Below are positions 34,194 through 45,836 of a DNA stretch of 64,000 nucleotides, piece by piece. Positions within the stretch are counted from its first letter, which is position 1; every line of letters starts with the position of its first letter. The DNA comes from Tellurirhabdus rosea (GTDB lineage: Bacteria > Bacteroidota > Bacteroidia > Cytophagales > Spirosomataceae), in contig NZ_CP111085.1 in assembly GCF_026278345.1 (NCBI RefSeq), positions 1,438,001-1,502,000 of the forward strand, written 5' to 3'. Under the pieces are notes generated by a model that worked only from the letters and a program-made list of their open reading frames with translations, was not told the DNA's origin and searched no databases. Made by a program: the position numbers and the translations under genes.

Positions 34194-34949
34194 ATGATTC
34201 CATTTTGGTTGCAAGCTGGTTTATGGGGGCTACTTTCGGGTGGTGCCCTGCTTTTGGGAGCCGCCATCGGCTATTTCGTCCGGGTGCCCGCCCGCGTTAT
34301 TGCCGCCATTATGGCTTTCGGCAGCGGCATTCTGTTTTCCGCCCTCTCGTTTGAACTGGTCGATGAAGCGTACCGAAGAGGCGGTTTTGGCGCAACGGCA
34401 CTGGGCTTTCTGGGTGGAGCCGTTGTGTACACGGCTGTCAATTACGTGCTAAACCACCGCGGTGCCCGGCATCGCAAACGCTCGGGTGACCAGCAGACCT
34501 CGGAAGAAGACCAGTCGGGCAGCGGCCTGGCTCTCGCCGCCGGTGCCCTGCTGGATGGGATTCCGGAATCGATTGTGATCGGGGTTAGCTTGCTCGGGGG
34601 CAAAGGCGTCAGCCTGGTGGCCGTCGTGGCGGTGTTTTTGTCCAACATTCCGGAAGGACTGGCCAGTGCGGCGGGCATGAAGAACGCGGGCCGGTCCGTT
34701 GGCTATACGATGGGCCTCTGGGCGGCCATCGCCCTTTTGTCCGCACTCGCCGCGCTCGTGGGCTTCACGGTTTTCCGCCACTATTCGCCCGCGGCCACGG
34801 CGGTCGTAACGGCCGTAGCGGCCGGGGCCATTCTGGCGATGCTGGTCGATACGATGGTTCCGGAAGCGTACGAAAAGACCCATGAGTTTGCCGGACTGAT
34901 TACGGTCCTGGGCTTTCTGCTGGCCTATTTTCTTTCCAAACTGGACTAA
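34194..34949 (+). CDS. ZIP-family metal transporter
   Basis: This 251-residue membrane protein has about eight hydrophobic segments. The metal-site helices are visible as LAAGALLDGIPESIVIG and VAVFLSNIPEGLASAAGMK, the two PE motifs of ZIP permeases. A hydrophilic loop (residues ~85-103, HRGARHRKRSGDQQTS) lies in between. ZIP proteins import or move Zn2+ and other divalent metals. The metal cannot be assigned, and this branch is also compared with low-affinity transporters of the ZupT group. The start is the ATG of MIPFWLQAGLWG. It is a single gene, followed by DUF2231 on the same strand. Confidence 0.85.
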   Translation: MIPFWLQAGLWGLLSGGALLLGAAIGYFVRVPARVIAAIMAFGSGILFSALSFELVDEAYRRGGFGATALGFLGGAVVYTAVNYVLNHRGARHRKRSGDQQTSEEDQSGSGLALAAGALLDGIPESIVIGVSLLGGKGVSLVAVVAVFLSNIPEGLASAAGMKNAGRSVGYTMGLWAAIALLSALAALVGFTVFRHYSPAATAVVTAVAAGAILAMLVDTMVPEAYEKTHEFAGLITVLGFLLAYFLSKLD

Positions 34950-35001
34950 GGCTTCTCGAACAAATCCCGGTAACGGCGGTTTTCACACAAAAAGCAACGT
35001 T

Positions 35002-35547
35002 ATGGAGAGCAGAGCAAAAATCGTCGGGCATCCGGCGCACCCGATACTGATCGTTTTTCCGCTTGGCCTGCTGGCCACGTCCGTCATTTTTGACGTTGTT
35101 TACCTCATCAACGGCAACACCACCATGACCGTCGTTTCTTTCTGGATGATTGCCGCCGGGCTCATCGGCGGGCTGGTGGCGGCGGTTCCGGGCTGGATTG
35201 ACTGGTTCTCGATTCCGTCGGGGACACGGGCCAAATCCGTCGGACTGATGCACGGGGTGGGAAACGTGATTGTGCTCATTCTTTTTGCCCTTTCCTGGCT
35301 ATTCCGTCGGGATGAAGTGGATCATGTTCCGTCTACCATCGCCCTGACCGCTTCGTTCGTGGCCTTTGCCATTGCGGGCTTTACGGGCTGGCTCGGCGGG
35401 GAGCTTGTCGACCGGCTCGGCGTCGGGGTAGACGCGGGAGCGCATCTGAACGCGCCCAACGCGCTTTCCGGCCGCCCCGCTTCGGACATCGACGGCCCCG
35501 CAGGCCGCGTAACGGACATCTACGGCACCCGAAACCTGAGGAGTTAA
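35002..35547 (+). CDS. DUF2231-family membrane protein
   Basis: This 181-residue protein has about four hydrophobic segments (PHPILIVFPLGLLATSVIFD, then SFWMIAAGLIGGLVAAVPGW, NVIVLILFALSWLF and FVAFAIAGFTGWLGG). DUF2231 domains (also seen with heme-oxygen binding or Rieske-type partners) are conserved but without a settled function. The C-terminus is hydrophilic. The last residues L-R-S and the stop codon (35545-35547) come from the left arm of a heptad repeat, which means the C-terminal end could have been shortened by insertion of that repeat. Confidence 0.8.
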   Translation: MESRAKIVGHPAHPILIVFPLGLLATSVIFDVVYLINGNTTMTVVSFWMIAAGLIGGLVAAVPGWIDWFSIPSGTRAKSVGLMHGVGNVIVLILFALSWLFRRDEVDHVPSTIALTASFVAFAIAGFTGWLGGELVDRLGVGVDAGAHLNAPNALSGRPASDIDGPAGRVTDIYGTRNLRS

Positions 35548-35645
35548 GAGTTAAAAGTTAAGAGTTAAGAGTAGGCTTCGCTGAATCAGGTACTCTGACC
35601 AGGCGGAGCCTACTCTTAACTTTTAACTCTTAACTCTTAACTCCT
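35539..35645. repeat. Heptad-arm inverted repeat between DUF2231 and APC permease genes
   Basis: The 44-bp arms 35539-35582 and 35602-35645 are of GTTAAGA/GTTAAAA units with about 3 mismatches. The inner ends are GGCTTCGCT and GGCGGAGCC. The DUF2231 stop (35545-35547) is in the left arm, and the permease stop (minus strand, 35637-35639) is in the right arm. Both read AGG AGT TAA. Confidence 0.92.
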
Positions 35646-37106
35646 TCGGGAGATGAAGTACACGGGGATGCCTAGCGCTGCGATGAGTAGTCCGAGGCCG
35701 GTGTTCTGGGTTTGGGTAATCAGCAGAATGATGCAGATGCCCACCGTGGCCAGCACATACAGCGCCGGAACGAACGGGTAGCCAAACGCCCGGTACGGAC
35801 GCTCCGTATTCGGTTCCTTGCGGCGAAGAACGAACAATCCGACAATGGTAACGATGTAAAACACGAGCGACGTAAAGGTGCAGTACGTCAGCAGGTCGCC
35901 ATAGGTGCCGGAGAGGCAGAGCAGACTCGCCCAGAGGCACTGAAACCAGAGGGCTTTGCCGGGCACGGCGTTTTCGTTCAGTTCGGCCGCCGATTTGAGA
36001 AAAAGCCCGTCCTTGGCCATGGCATAATAAAGCCGCGCCCCGGCCAGAATCAGTCCGTTGTTGCAGCCAAAGGTCGAGACCATGATCAGAACGGCCATGA
36101 TTCCCACGGCCACATCCCCGAAAATAACCGAAGAAGCCGCCGTAGCGACCCGGTCGTAGGAGGCAAACTGGATACCCCGGCCCAGCGCGTCAGCGGCGTT
36201 TGGCGTTCCCTGCAACGGCAGCAGAGCGAGGTAAGCCACGTTGGCGAGGGTGTAAATAACCGTCACCAGCAGCGTTCCGAAAAACAGCGCCAGCGGAATG
36301 TTGCGGCGCGGGTCCTTGATTTCGCCCGCGATAAACGTCACGTTGTTCCAGGCGTCCGCCGAGAACAGCGACCCGACCATAGCCGTGCCGAATGCCAGCA
36401 GCAGCCCCACTCCCGCCAGCGGCAGCACCGACTGGACGCTGCCCTGCGCGTCGAGGAGTGTCTGGGCCGGCGACCAGGCGTCGGCGAAATTGGCGGCTAA
36501 GGTTCCGCTATTGAGCCCCAGGCCGATGCCCAGCAGAATCAGCCCGAAAAGCGCCACCAGTTTGGCCGAGGTAAAAATATTCTGGATAATCTTCCCGCTC
36601 TGAACGCCCCGGCTGTTGAGCCAGGTCAGCAGCACCAGACTAGCAATGGCGTACAGCTGGCCGAGAGAAATTTTTAGCGTTCCAATCGTAAAAAGGGCAT
36701 TTTCGGGATTCAGCGCCGGGACGAACACGGCCGAAAACTTGGTAAAGGCCACGGCCACCGCCGCAATGGTCCCCGTCTGAATGACCGTAAAAACCGTCCA
36801 GCCGTACACAAAGCCCGTAAGCGGCCCGAAAGCGCGCTGAATGTAGACGTACTGCCCGCCGGCTTTGGGCATCATGCCCGCCAGCTCGCCGTAGCTCAGG
36901 GCGGCGGCCACAGTCAGCACGCCCGTCATGATCCAGAGCAGCAGCAGCCAGCCCGGCGAGCCGAGGTTGCGGGCCATATCCGCCGAGACAATAAAAATGC
37001 CGGACCCAATCATGGAGCCCGACACGATGAGCGTCGAGTCCAGCAGGCCCAGCGAGCGTTTAAAATCTGTTTTTTCTTCGGTTAACAGGTTGGTCGGTTC
37101 GGCCAT
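35637..37106 (-). CDS. APC-family amino acid permease
   Basis: This 489-residue transporter has roughly twelve hydrophobic helices, beginning LGLLDSTLIVSGSMIGSGIF, which is the helix-1 G-S-G motif of the APC superfamily. GGQYVYIQRAFGPLTGFVYG and STFGCNNGLILAGARLYYA (TM8-like) also fit the amino acid/polyamine antiporter type. The substrate is unknown. The start is M-A-E-P-T-N-L-L. Its last codons (R-R-S-stop) lie in the right arm of the heptad repeat, mirroring the end of the DUF2231 gene. Confidence 0.88.
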   Translation of the reverse strand: MAEPTNLLTEEKTDFKRSLGLLDSTLIVSGSMIGSGIFIVSADMARNLGSPGWLLLLWIMTGVLTVAAALSYGELAGMMPKAGGQYVYIQRAFGPLTGFVYGWTVFTVIQTGTIAAVAVAFTKFSAVFVPALNPENALFTIGTLKISLGQLYAIASLVLLTWLNSRGVQSGKIIQNIFTSAKLVALFGLILLGIGLGLNSGTLAANFADAWSPAQTLLDAQGSVQSVLPLAGVGLLLAFGTAMVGSLFSADAWNNVTFIAGEIKDPRRNIPLALFFGTLLVTVIYTLANVAYLALLPLQGTPNAADALGRGIQFASYDRVATAASSVIFGDVAVGIMAVLIMVSTFGCNNGLILAGARLYYAMAKDGLFLKSAAELNENAVPGKALWFQCLWASLLCLSGTYGDLLTYCTFTSLVFYIVTIVGLFVLRRKEPNTERPYRAFGYPFVPALYVLATVGICIILLITQTQNTGLGLLIAALGIPVYFISRRS

Positions 37107-37324
37107 ACGGCAGGAGGAAAGGGTGAATGAACGTCTTCAGTTATGCAAGATACACCTTCTGCGCTCAGAAAACAGGCCTCAGCCTCCGCAGTCGTCGATT
37201 TCCGGTTCACTTCCCCATTTATCGTCTTGATCGAAGAAAACTTCCGGTTAAGCCCTGCGCCACCGGGTCGGGCGATGATTGTGCTATTCCTTTGTGTCTG
37301 TAAACAACAAATCACTCTTATCCC

Positions 37325-38080
37325 ATGAACAAAATAGCTTCTTTCACCACTCTGGTCGTGGCAGCGGCCATCACGTTTATCTCCTGCAAAAAGGACGAGA
37401 AAGTAACGCCCCAGCGGCAGTTCTTCGGTGCCGAACAGAAACTCGGCGATGGTACGGCCCGTTCGTTCGTGAAGCTGGACGAGAGCGGCAAGCCGGAGGT
37501 CGTCGGCATTTCCATTTCGGAAAAAGCCATGAACAGCCTGCCCCACGACATGACGTTTCTGGTGCTTCCGGTGCCCGCCGAAGCCGGACAGACGCAGTTC
37601 AAGTACGTCGGGCTGGATTACATGCCGCACGGCCACGAACCGGCTCAGGTGTACGACAAGCCGCATTTTGACGTCCATTTTTACAAGGTCACACCGGATG
37701 TCGTCAAAGCCATGGGCCCGCAGGACCCGAAGCTGAACGCCCTGCCCGATGCCGCTTTCCTGCCCGCCGATTACATTTCTACCGGCAGCGTGCCGCAGAT
37801 GGGTCACCACTGGATCGACAAAACCTCGCCGGAGCTGGCCGGGAAGCCCTTCGAGCAGACGCTCATCTACGGCAGCTACGACAGCAAGGTCATTTTCATC
37901 GAACCGATGATTACGACCGAGTTTATGAAGAAAGGCGGCACCAGCCAGTTTGCCATCAAGCAGCCGCAGAAATACGCCACGACCGGCCTCTACCCAACCG
38001 CCTACACCATCCGCTACGACGCAGGTACGAAGGAGTATCTGGTGGAGCTGGGTAAATTTGAGAATAAGCAGGTGAACTAA
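37325..38080 (+). CDS. DUF5602/TTHB210-like lipoprotein
   Basis: This 251-residue protein has a signal peptide MNKIASFTTLVVAAAITF followed by lipobox FISC (C21). The mature part is a beta-rich, His-rich domain: FFGAEQKLGDGTARSFVKLD, then YMPHGHEPAQVYDKPHFDVH. The PHGHEP and HFDVHFYKV motifs match what I know of DUF5602/TTHB210-type proteins, whose function is unknown. The histidine-rich motifs suggest metal or heme contact, an inference. It is divergent from the permease and ends before a repeat. Confidence 0.7.
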   Translation: MNKIASFTTLVVAAAITFISCKKDEKVTPQRQFFGAEQKLGDGTARSFVKLDESGKPEVVGISISEKAMNSLPHDMTFLVLPVPAEAGQTQFKYVGLDYMPHGHEPAQVYDKPHFDVHFYKVTPDVVKAMGPQDPKLNALPDAAFLPADYISTGSVPQMGHHWIDKTSPELAGKPFEQTLIYGSYDSKVIFIEPMITTEFMKKGGTSQFAIKQPQKYATTGLYPTAYTIRYDAGTKEYLVELGKFENKQVN

Positions 38081-38084
38081 AGGA

Positions 38085-38180
38085 AATGACTGAATGATTG
38101 AATGACTGGCTCCGCCGGTATTTAAAGAAATAGCGGAGCCAGTCATTCAGTCATTCAATCATTCAGTCATTCGACCATTC
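38085..38180. repeat. Octad-arm inverted repeat between the DUF5602-like gene and the GH20 gene
   Basis: The left arm (38085-38116) is TGACTGAA/TGATTGAA/TGACTGGC-type 8-nt units ending GGCTCCGCC (38108-38116). The right arm from 38133 begins GCGGAGCC and continues with complementary octads (TCATTCAG/TCATTCAA) to about 38180. The right arm is longer than the left. The GH20 stop codon (38187-38189) follows the outer edge with the same periodicity (TGATGGGT, TGAATGGT). Confidence 0.88.
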
Positions 38181-38186
38181 AACCCA

Positions 38187-40526
38187 TCACTCAACCGTTA
38201 TTTCATCCACCGCCACGGTTGCGTCTTTGCCTTCGTTGATCATTCCGGCGGGGATTTGGCCGGCGTTCTGGGCGACGATGCGTACGTAACGGGCGCTGAC
38301 CGGCTCAAAGGTGAGGGCATGGCGGATGACTTCTTTACGGCCCCGTTCGGCCGGGTTCAGCGGCAGGGTTTTGACCGACCGGAACGTCTGCCCGTCTTCC
38401 GAGACCAGCACCTCCAGTTGGCGGGGCAGCAGCACACTGCCCGCCGTAGCCTTGAGCACGCCGACGGTCACTTTCTGCACCGGGGTCGCGGCGCCCAGGT
38501 CGATGGTTGCGGACAGGTCGGCGGATCGGACTCCGGCCACCCCTCTGACATCGGCCAGATACCCGATTGCGGAGCCGTAGCGGCCGTTGGTCAGCAGCGC
38601 CGCCTGCGCATTTTTGGGGTAGGTCAGCGCGGAAGCCATCTGTACCAGCCTGCCCGTCGCCCGCGAAACTGGGAAGATCCACTGCTGCACTTCGCCGACC
38701 AACTCGCCGTTTTTAACGGTCACCGCTTTGACCGTCGTCGTTGCCGAAAGGGAAAGCGGACTTTCGTACCGGGCCGACTGCTGAGAGGGGGCGCTGCCAT
38801 CCACAGAATACCGGATTTCGGTATCGGGCACCGGGCTTTTCAGGGTCACGCGCAGGGTCCCGGCCGCGGCTTCGGTTTCGGCCAGGACGTCGAACAGGGA
38901 GCGGGAGTAGTTGACGTTGAGGGCGGCCAGCCGTGGCAGATGGAGCTGGACCCTCTGGCGGAAATCGGGCCAGTTCCGGGCCTCACGGGGCGACCAGACC
39001 ACTTCTGCCAGAGCCGCTGCCCGGGGAAACACCATGTACTCGACATGCTCAGGCGTTTTGATGTATTCCGTCCAGACGTTGCCCTGCGCCCCGATGATGT
39101 GCTTCTGCACGTCGGCAGGCAGGTCCTGGGGCGTGGGTTCGTAGGAATAGGTTTGCTCGGTGGTCAGCAGGCCGCCGATCGCGGTAGGCTCCTGTTCGGG
39201 GTCCGACTGGTATTTATCCAGATACAGAAACGCTCCGGGCGTCATGATGGCATCGTGGCCCTGCTTCGCCGCGGCAATGCCGCCCTGCGTCCCGCGCCAG
39301 CTCATCACTGTGGCATTGGGCGAAAGGCCGCCCTCCAGGATTTCGTCCCAGCCGATGATCTTTCGCCCTTTCGAGGTTACCCATTTGTCGATGCGGGTGA
39401 TGAAATAGCTTTGCAGTTCGTGCTCGTCTTTCAGCTTCAGCCGTTTGATTAAATCCTGCGCAAACCCGCTTTTTTTCCAGGAATCCTTCGGCGCTTCGTC
39501 GCCGCCGATGTGGATGTACTGGCTCGGGAAAAGCGCCATCACCTCCGTCAGGATGTTTTGCAGGAATTCAAACGTTTTGTCGTACGGGCAAAAAATATCG
39601 TTGAAAACGCCCCACTTCCCCGTCACTTCGTAGGGGCCACCCGAGCAGCCGTATTCCGGATACGCGGTCAGGGCCGCCAGCGCATGACCCGGCATTTCGA
39701 TTTCGGGAATGATCGTTACGTATCTGGACTGGGCGTAACGCACCACGTCCCGGATTTCGTCCTGCGTATAATAGCCGCCGTATTCTTTCCCGTCGAACTG
39801 CTGCGGGTCCGACTCGTAGTAATGTCCGATGAGCGTATGCCTGCGTTTGCTGCCAACCTGCGTGAGTTTGGGGTATTTTTTGATTTCGATCCGCCAGCCC
39901 TGGTCGTCGGTCAGGTGCCAGTGGAAGATGTTCATTTTGTGCAGGGCGATGAGATCGATGTATTTTTTGATAAACGAAACGGGCATGAAGTGCCGGCTTA
40001 CGTCCAGATGCAGCCCCCGGTAACTGTAGCGCGGCTGGTCTTCGATCCGGCAGGCGGGTACGGCCCAGGTAGCGGAAGTGGCCCGGCTGGCGGCCGGACC
40101 CGCCCGGAAAATGGTGGGCGGCAGCAGCTGCATCAAGGACTGCACGGCGTAGAAAAACCCTTTCGGACTCGTTGATTCGACCGTAATGCTGTTGGACTTG
40201 ATATCCAGCCGGTACGCTTCTTCGCCCAGACCGGGTACCGGGATAAATGAAATTATGTTGCCCGGAAGCGCCATTTTGTTTACGTTGCGTAAACTTACCT
40301 GCAGGCCGCTGGTCGTGTTGAGCTGGTTGGTGAAGGTTTCGGCAATGGATTTGACGGCAGCATTGGAAAACGGAACTACCACGGTGGTGGTGTTGCTGAC
40401 CACAAACTGCCCTTCGCGGGCTTCCAGTTTTGCCGGTTTAGGAATAATGGAGTATCGATCAGGCGTTTGCGCCCGCCCCGTCAAGGCGAGCAACAACCCT
40501 GTCATGACAACCAGGAGCTTATGCAT
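38187..40526 (-). CDS. Beta-N-acetylhexosaminidase (GH20) with C-terminal carbohydrate-binding domain
   Basis: This 779-residue secreted enzyme has signal peptide MHKLLVVMTGLLLALTGRAQ. The GH20b N-terminal domain (PKPAKLEAREGQFVVSN) comes first. The TIM-barrel catalytic domain has HWHLTDDQGWRIEIKKYPKL and the catalytic Asp-Glu pair D343-E344 in HIGGDEAPKDSWKK. A chitobiase-like Ig segment follows (about 590-640). The C-terminus is an F5/8 type C-like domain (IDLGAATPVQKVTVGVLKA). The enzyme removes terminal GlcNAc or GalNAc from glycans or chitin fragments. Its start codon shares ATGCAT with the divergent gene. A -7 box is at 40565. Confidence 0.92.
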   Translation of the reverse strand: MHKLLVVMTGLLLALTGRAQTPDRYSIIPKPAKLEAREGQFVVSNTTTVVVPFSNAAVKSIAETFTNQLNTTSGLQVSLRNVNKMALPGNIISFIPVPGLGEEAYRLDIKSNSITVESTSPKGFFYAVQSLMQLLPPTIFRAGPAASRATSATWAVPACRIEDQPRYSYRGLHLDVSRHFMPVSFIKKYIDLIALHKMNIFHWHLTDDQGWRIEIKKYPKLTQVGSKRRHTLIGHYYESDPQQFDGKEYGGYYTQDEIRDVVRYAQSRYVTIIPEIEMPGHALAALTAYPEYGCSGGPYEVTGKWGVFNDIFCPYDKTFEFLQNILTEVMALFPSQYIHIGGDEAPKDSWKKSGFAQDLIKRLKLKDEHELQSYFITRIDKWVTSKGRKIIGWDEILEGGLSPNATVMSWRGTQGGIAAAKQGHDAIMTPGAFLYLDKYQSDPEQEPTAIGGLLTTEQTYSYEPTPQDLPADVQKHIIGAQGNVWTEYIKTPEHVEYMVFPRAAALAEVVWSPREARNWPDFRQRVQLHLPRLAALNVNYSRSLFDVLAETEAAAGTLRVTLKSPVPDTEIRYSVDGSAPSQQSARYESPLSLSATTTVKAVTVKNGELVGEVQQWIFPVSRATGRLVQMASALTYPKNAQAALLTNGRYGSAIGYLADVRGVAGVRSADLSATIDLGAATPVQKVTVGVLKATAGSVLLPRQLEVLVSEDGQTFRSVKTLPLNPAERGRKEVIRHALTFEPVSARYVRIVAQNAGQIPAGMINEGKDATVAVDEITVE

Positions 40527-41186
40527 GCAGCGGATAGATTATTAAAATTTTTAAATATATTTTTCAAAAGTAGAAAAATCAGAAACATTTCTGCGGCTTA
40601 CTCTATTCTTTTAATGGTTTGGCTGGTCCGTCACGAAGCTGTCGGGCAGTTGGTTACGCACAACTACGCCATCGAAATTGCCGGAATCAAAGTCGGAACG
40701 CTGAAAGCGGAGCGGCATACCGGCTCCAGCGGACTTGTTTACAGCCAGGTCAGCAATACGGAATTCTGGTTTTTCGGCAAGATAAAAATTCACTACAAGA
40801 CGGTGGCCCAGTGCAGTACTTCTCAGCAGTTGCAGCGGTCGGACGTGGACGCCACCACGAGCAAGGGGAATTTCAAATCGACGGTGGAATGGCGCGGCGA
40901 CCACTACACCATCCAGGCCAATCAATACAAGTACGAGCGGCAGGCTACCGAAAAACAGCCTGTTATGTTTGTGACGAGTCGCTTATTTTTTGAGGAACCT
41001 TCGGGGCAGCGCCGGATTTTTTCGGAGTATTTCGGTGATTTTGCCGTCGTGGAGCCGACCAGCCGCGGCAGTTACCGGGTGCGCGTCCACGACCGGGAAG
41101 ACGAGTATTTCTATGAGAAAGGCCAGCTCGTCAGGATTGTAAAGAAAAACCCGTTGAAGAACTTCGTCATTCGCCGGGTCGATTAA
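40521..41186 (+). CDS. DUF6134-like secreted protein
   Basis: The reading frame runs through a hydrophobic signal (ISAAYSILLMVWLV) after a basic stretch (FKSRKIR). I chose the ATG at 40521, the first that keeps the basic region, giving 221 residues, but ATG at 40614 is the next option. The body starts HNYAIEIAGIKVGTL and has alternating beta strands: FFGKIKIHYKTVAQ, STVEWRGDHYTIQANQYKY, then FAVVEPTSRGSYRVRVHD and DEYFYEKGQLVRIVKK. The pattern fits the DUF6134 group of beta-rich periplasmic proteins of unknown function. The start codon overlaps that of the divergent GH20 gene, so their regulatory regions interleave. Confidence 0.6.
   Translation: MHAADRLLKFLNIFFKSRKIRNISAAYSILLMVWLVRHEAVGQLVTHNYAIEIAGIKVGTLKAERHTGSSGLVYSQVSNTEFWFFGKIKIHYKTVAQCSTSQQLQRSDVDATTSKGNFKSTVEWRGDHYTIQANQYKYERQATEKQPVMFVTSRLFFEEPSGQRRIFSEYFGDFAVVEPTSRGSYRVRVHDREDEYFYEKGQLVRIVKKNPLKNFVIRRVD
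40565..40572 (-). promoter_or_regulatory. -7 box of the GH20 gene
   Basis: TACTTTTG on the minus strand lies in an AT-rich region, 38 nt upstream of the GH20 start codon. Confidence 0.55.
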
Positions 41187-41203
41187 GATTTGAAAAGGCT
41201 CGT

Positions 41204-41584
41204 TCAGTTTGCCTGCTGGCTGGCCGCATACGCCATTCGTCGCATGAGGCGACTCTGGAATTCTCGCTGCCGGGCTTCCAGCGTATTCAGTTCGGTGAAG
41301 TAGAAGGTGGGGTCCGGTGCCGGGGGCATCTGGAAATTTTCGATCTCAAGCTGCAATTCAACCATCGTTTCGCGCCGCAGCCGTTCCTCGGCTTCCGTCA
41401 GCCGGTTCCGGTTGACTTCGGTATAAAGCGCCCGATGGAGCGTCGCCAGTTCCTCGGCTTTTTCGATGTACCTTTCAAGCTCCCTGGAGTAACCGGTTTT
41501 CATTCGTTGAATCTGGTCATCAAGGTCTTGTATCACTTTAAACAGAAGATCAAGTTCTCCATCGAGGTTCAGCTGCGTTTTCAT
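41204..41584 (-). CDS. Coiled-coil protein of unknown function
   Basis: This 126-residue protein starts at the ATG before KTQLNLDGELDLLFKVIQ. Nearly all of it is predicted helix with heptad-like hydrophobic spacing (DLDDQIQRMKTGYSRELERY, then KAEELATLHRALYTEVNRNR and TEAEERLRRETMVELQLEIE). I see no signal peptide or membrane segment, so a cytoplasmic helical protein is the simplest reading. I recognise no family. A longer in-frame start exists upstream but adds an unlikely tail. Confidence 0.55.
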   Translation of the reverse strand: MKTQLNLDGELDLLFKVIQDLDDQIQRMKTGYSRELERYIEKAEELATLHRALYTEVNRNRLTEAEERLRRETMVELQLEIENFQMPPAPDPTFYFTELNTLEARQREFQSRLMRRMAYAASQQAN

Positions 41585-41737
41585 GATCCAGAGCGTTAGG
41601 TAGGTTTTCGGTGCGTGTATCGGCAATTTAATTGGTAAGACGTACCTCCATAAAAAAAGTAACTCCCGCCCGCTTATTCTTTCTCTTTTAATCCAGCCAT
41701 AAAAAGTGCCGACCTACCCCTACAGCCAAATTTTCCG

Positions 41738-41745
41738 TATCTTTG
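41738..41745 (+). promoter_or_regulatory. -7 box of ileS
   Basis: TATCTTTG followed by CGG lies 26 nt upstream of the ileS start codon and fits the Bacteroidota TAnnTTTG element. Confidence 0.7.
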
Positions 41746-41770
41746 CGGACTGAATTAAATCTGCAATACG

Positions 41771-45160
<3,390 letters not shown>

Positions 45161-45175
45161 AAGCAGAGCAGACGC

Positions 45176-45214
45176 AAAAATCCCCGGTTGGCGCTTGGCT
45201 GACCGGGGATTTTT
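45176..45214. terminator. Bidirectional terminator after ileS
   Basis: AAAAATCCCCGGT (45176-45188) pairs with ACCGGGGATTTTT (45202-45214). It serves both ileS and the convergent lipoprotein gene. Confidence 0.85.
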
Positions 45215-45221
45215 ATTGGCC

Positions 45222-45692
45222 TTACGGCACGCGCCGGTAACTGGTAATGCCTCCGGAATCGTTGTACTGCGCGTTCAGAATCAGTTGGCTGGGGCAGAGT
45301 TGCAGCAAAACGCCTCCTCCAAACGTGCTTTCGCTCGCCAGTCGGCTGCTGAAAAGCAGCACCGGGTCGGTGCCCTGCCCGTTGAGCTGGAACTTGCGGG
45401 ATTCCGTTTGTTTTCCGTTGACCAGCACCTGCATCGTGTTGTCGGCAGTGAACACAAGCTCGCGTTCCTCGCCGGTCGAGGCGGGCGTTTTCACCTCCGG
45501 CCCGGCCATGCCCCGCAGGTAGGTGTAGGTCTGCTCCCATTTCCAGCGGCCGATGATCCGCTTTGACGCTTCATCCCTCGTGGTTGCCGCGCCCTCGCAG
45601 GAAGGGGGTTTGGGGTCGGTACCCGTGGTTTCCTTGTTGCAGGCGGCGCCCAGGCCGATCATCAGCGAAACTCCAATTAGTATCAATTTCAT
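45222..45692 (-). CDS. Lipocalin-like lipoprotein
   Basis: This 156-residue protein starts at MKLILIGVSLMIGLGAAC, a lipoprotein signal with lipobox G-A-A-C. The mature part has strand-turn-strand blocks typical of lipocalin-like domains in Bacteroidota lipoproteins: RIIGRWKWEQTYTYLRG, ERELVFTADNTMQVLVNGKQ and the C-terminal LQLCPSQLILNAQYNDSGG. No function is known. It is convergent with ileS and shares its terminator. Confidence 0.65.
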   Translation of the reverse strand: MKLILIGVSLMIGLGAACNKETTGTDPKPPSCEGAATTRDEASKRIIGRWKWEQTYTYLRGMAGPEVKTPASTGEERELVFTADNTMQVLVNGKQTESRKFQLNGQGTDPVLLFSSRLASESTFGGGVLLQLCPSQLILNAQYNDSGGITSYRRVP

Positions 45693-45800
45693 GGTTCTGG
45701 CTTTTTTTGTAGACTCTCCCGATCCAAAAAGGGTTGCCGGGGGCAACAGGATTTAACACAAAGAAAACGCCTTTCCCCCGCCCGACTCGTCGGGGTTTTC

Positions 45801-45808
45801 TATTTTTG
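45801..45808 (+). promoter_or_regulatory. -7 box of the purple acid phosphatase gene
   Basis: TATTTTTG lies 28 nt upstream of the start codon and fits TAnnTTTG. Confidence 0.55.
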
Positions 45809-45836
45809 ACTTTCCTTAGTAAGAATACGCCTTACC

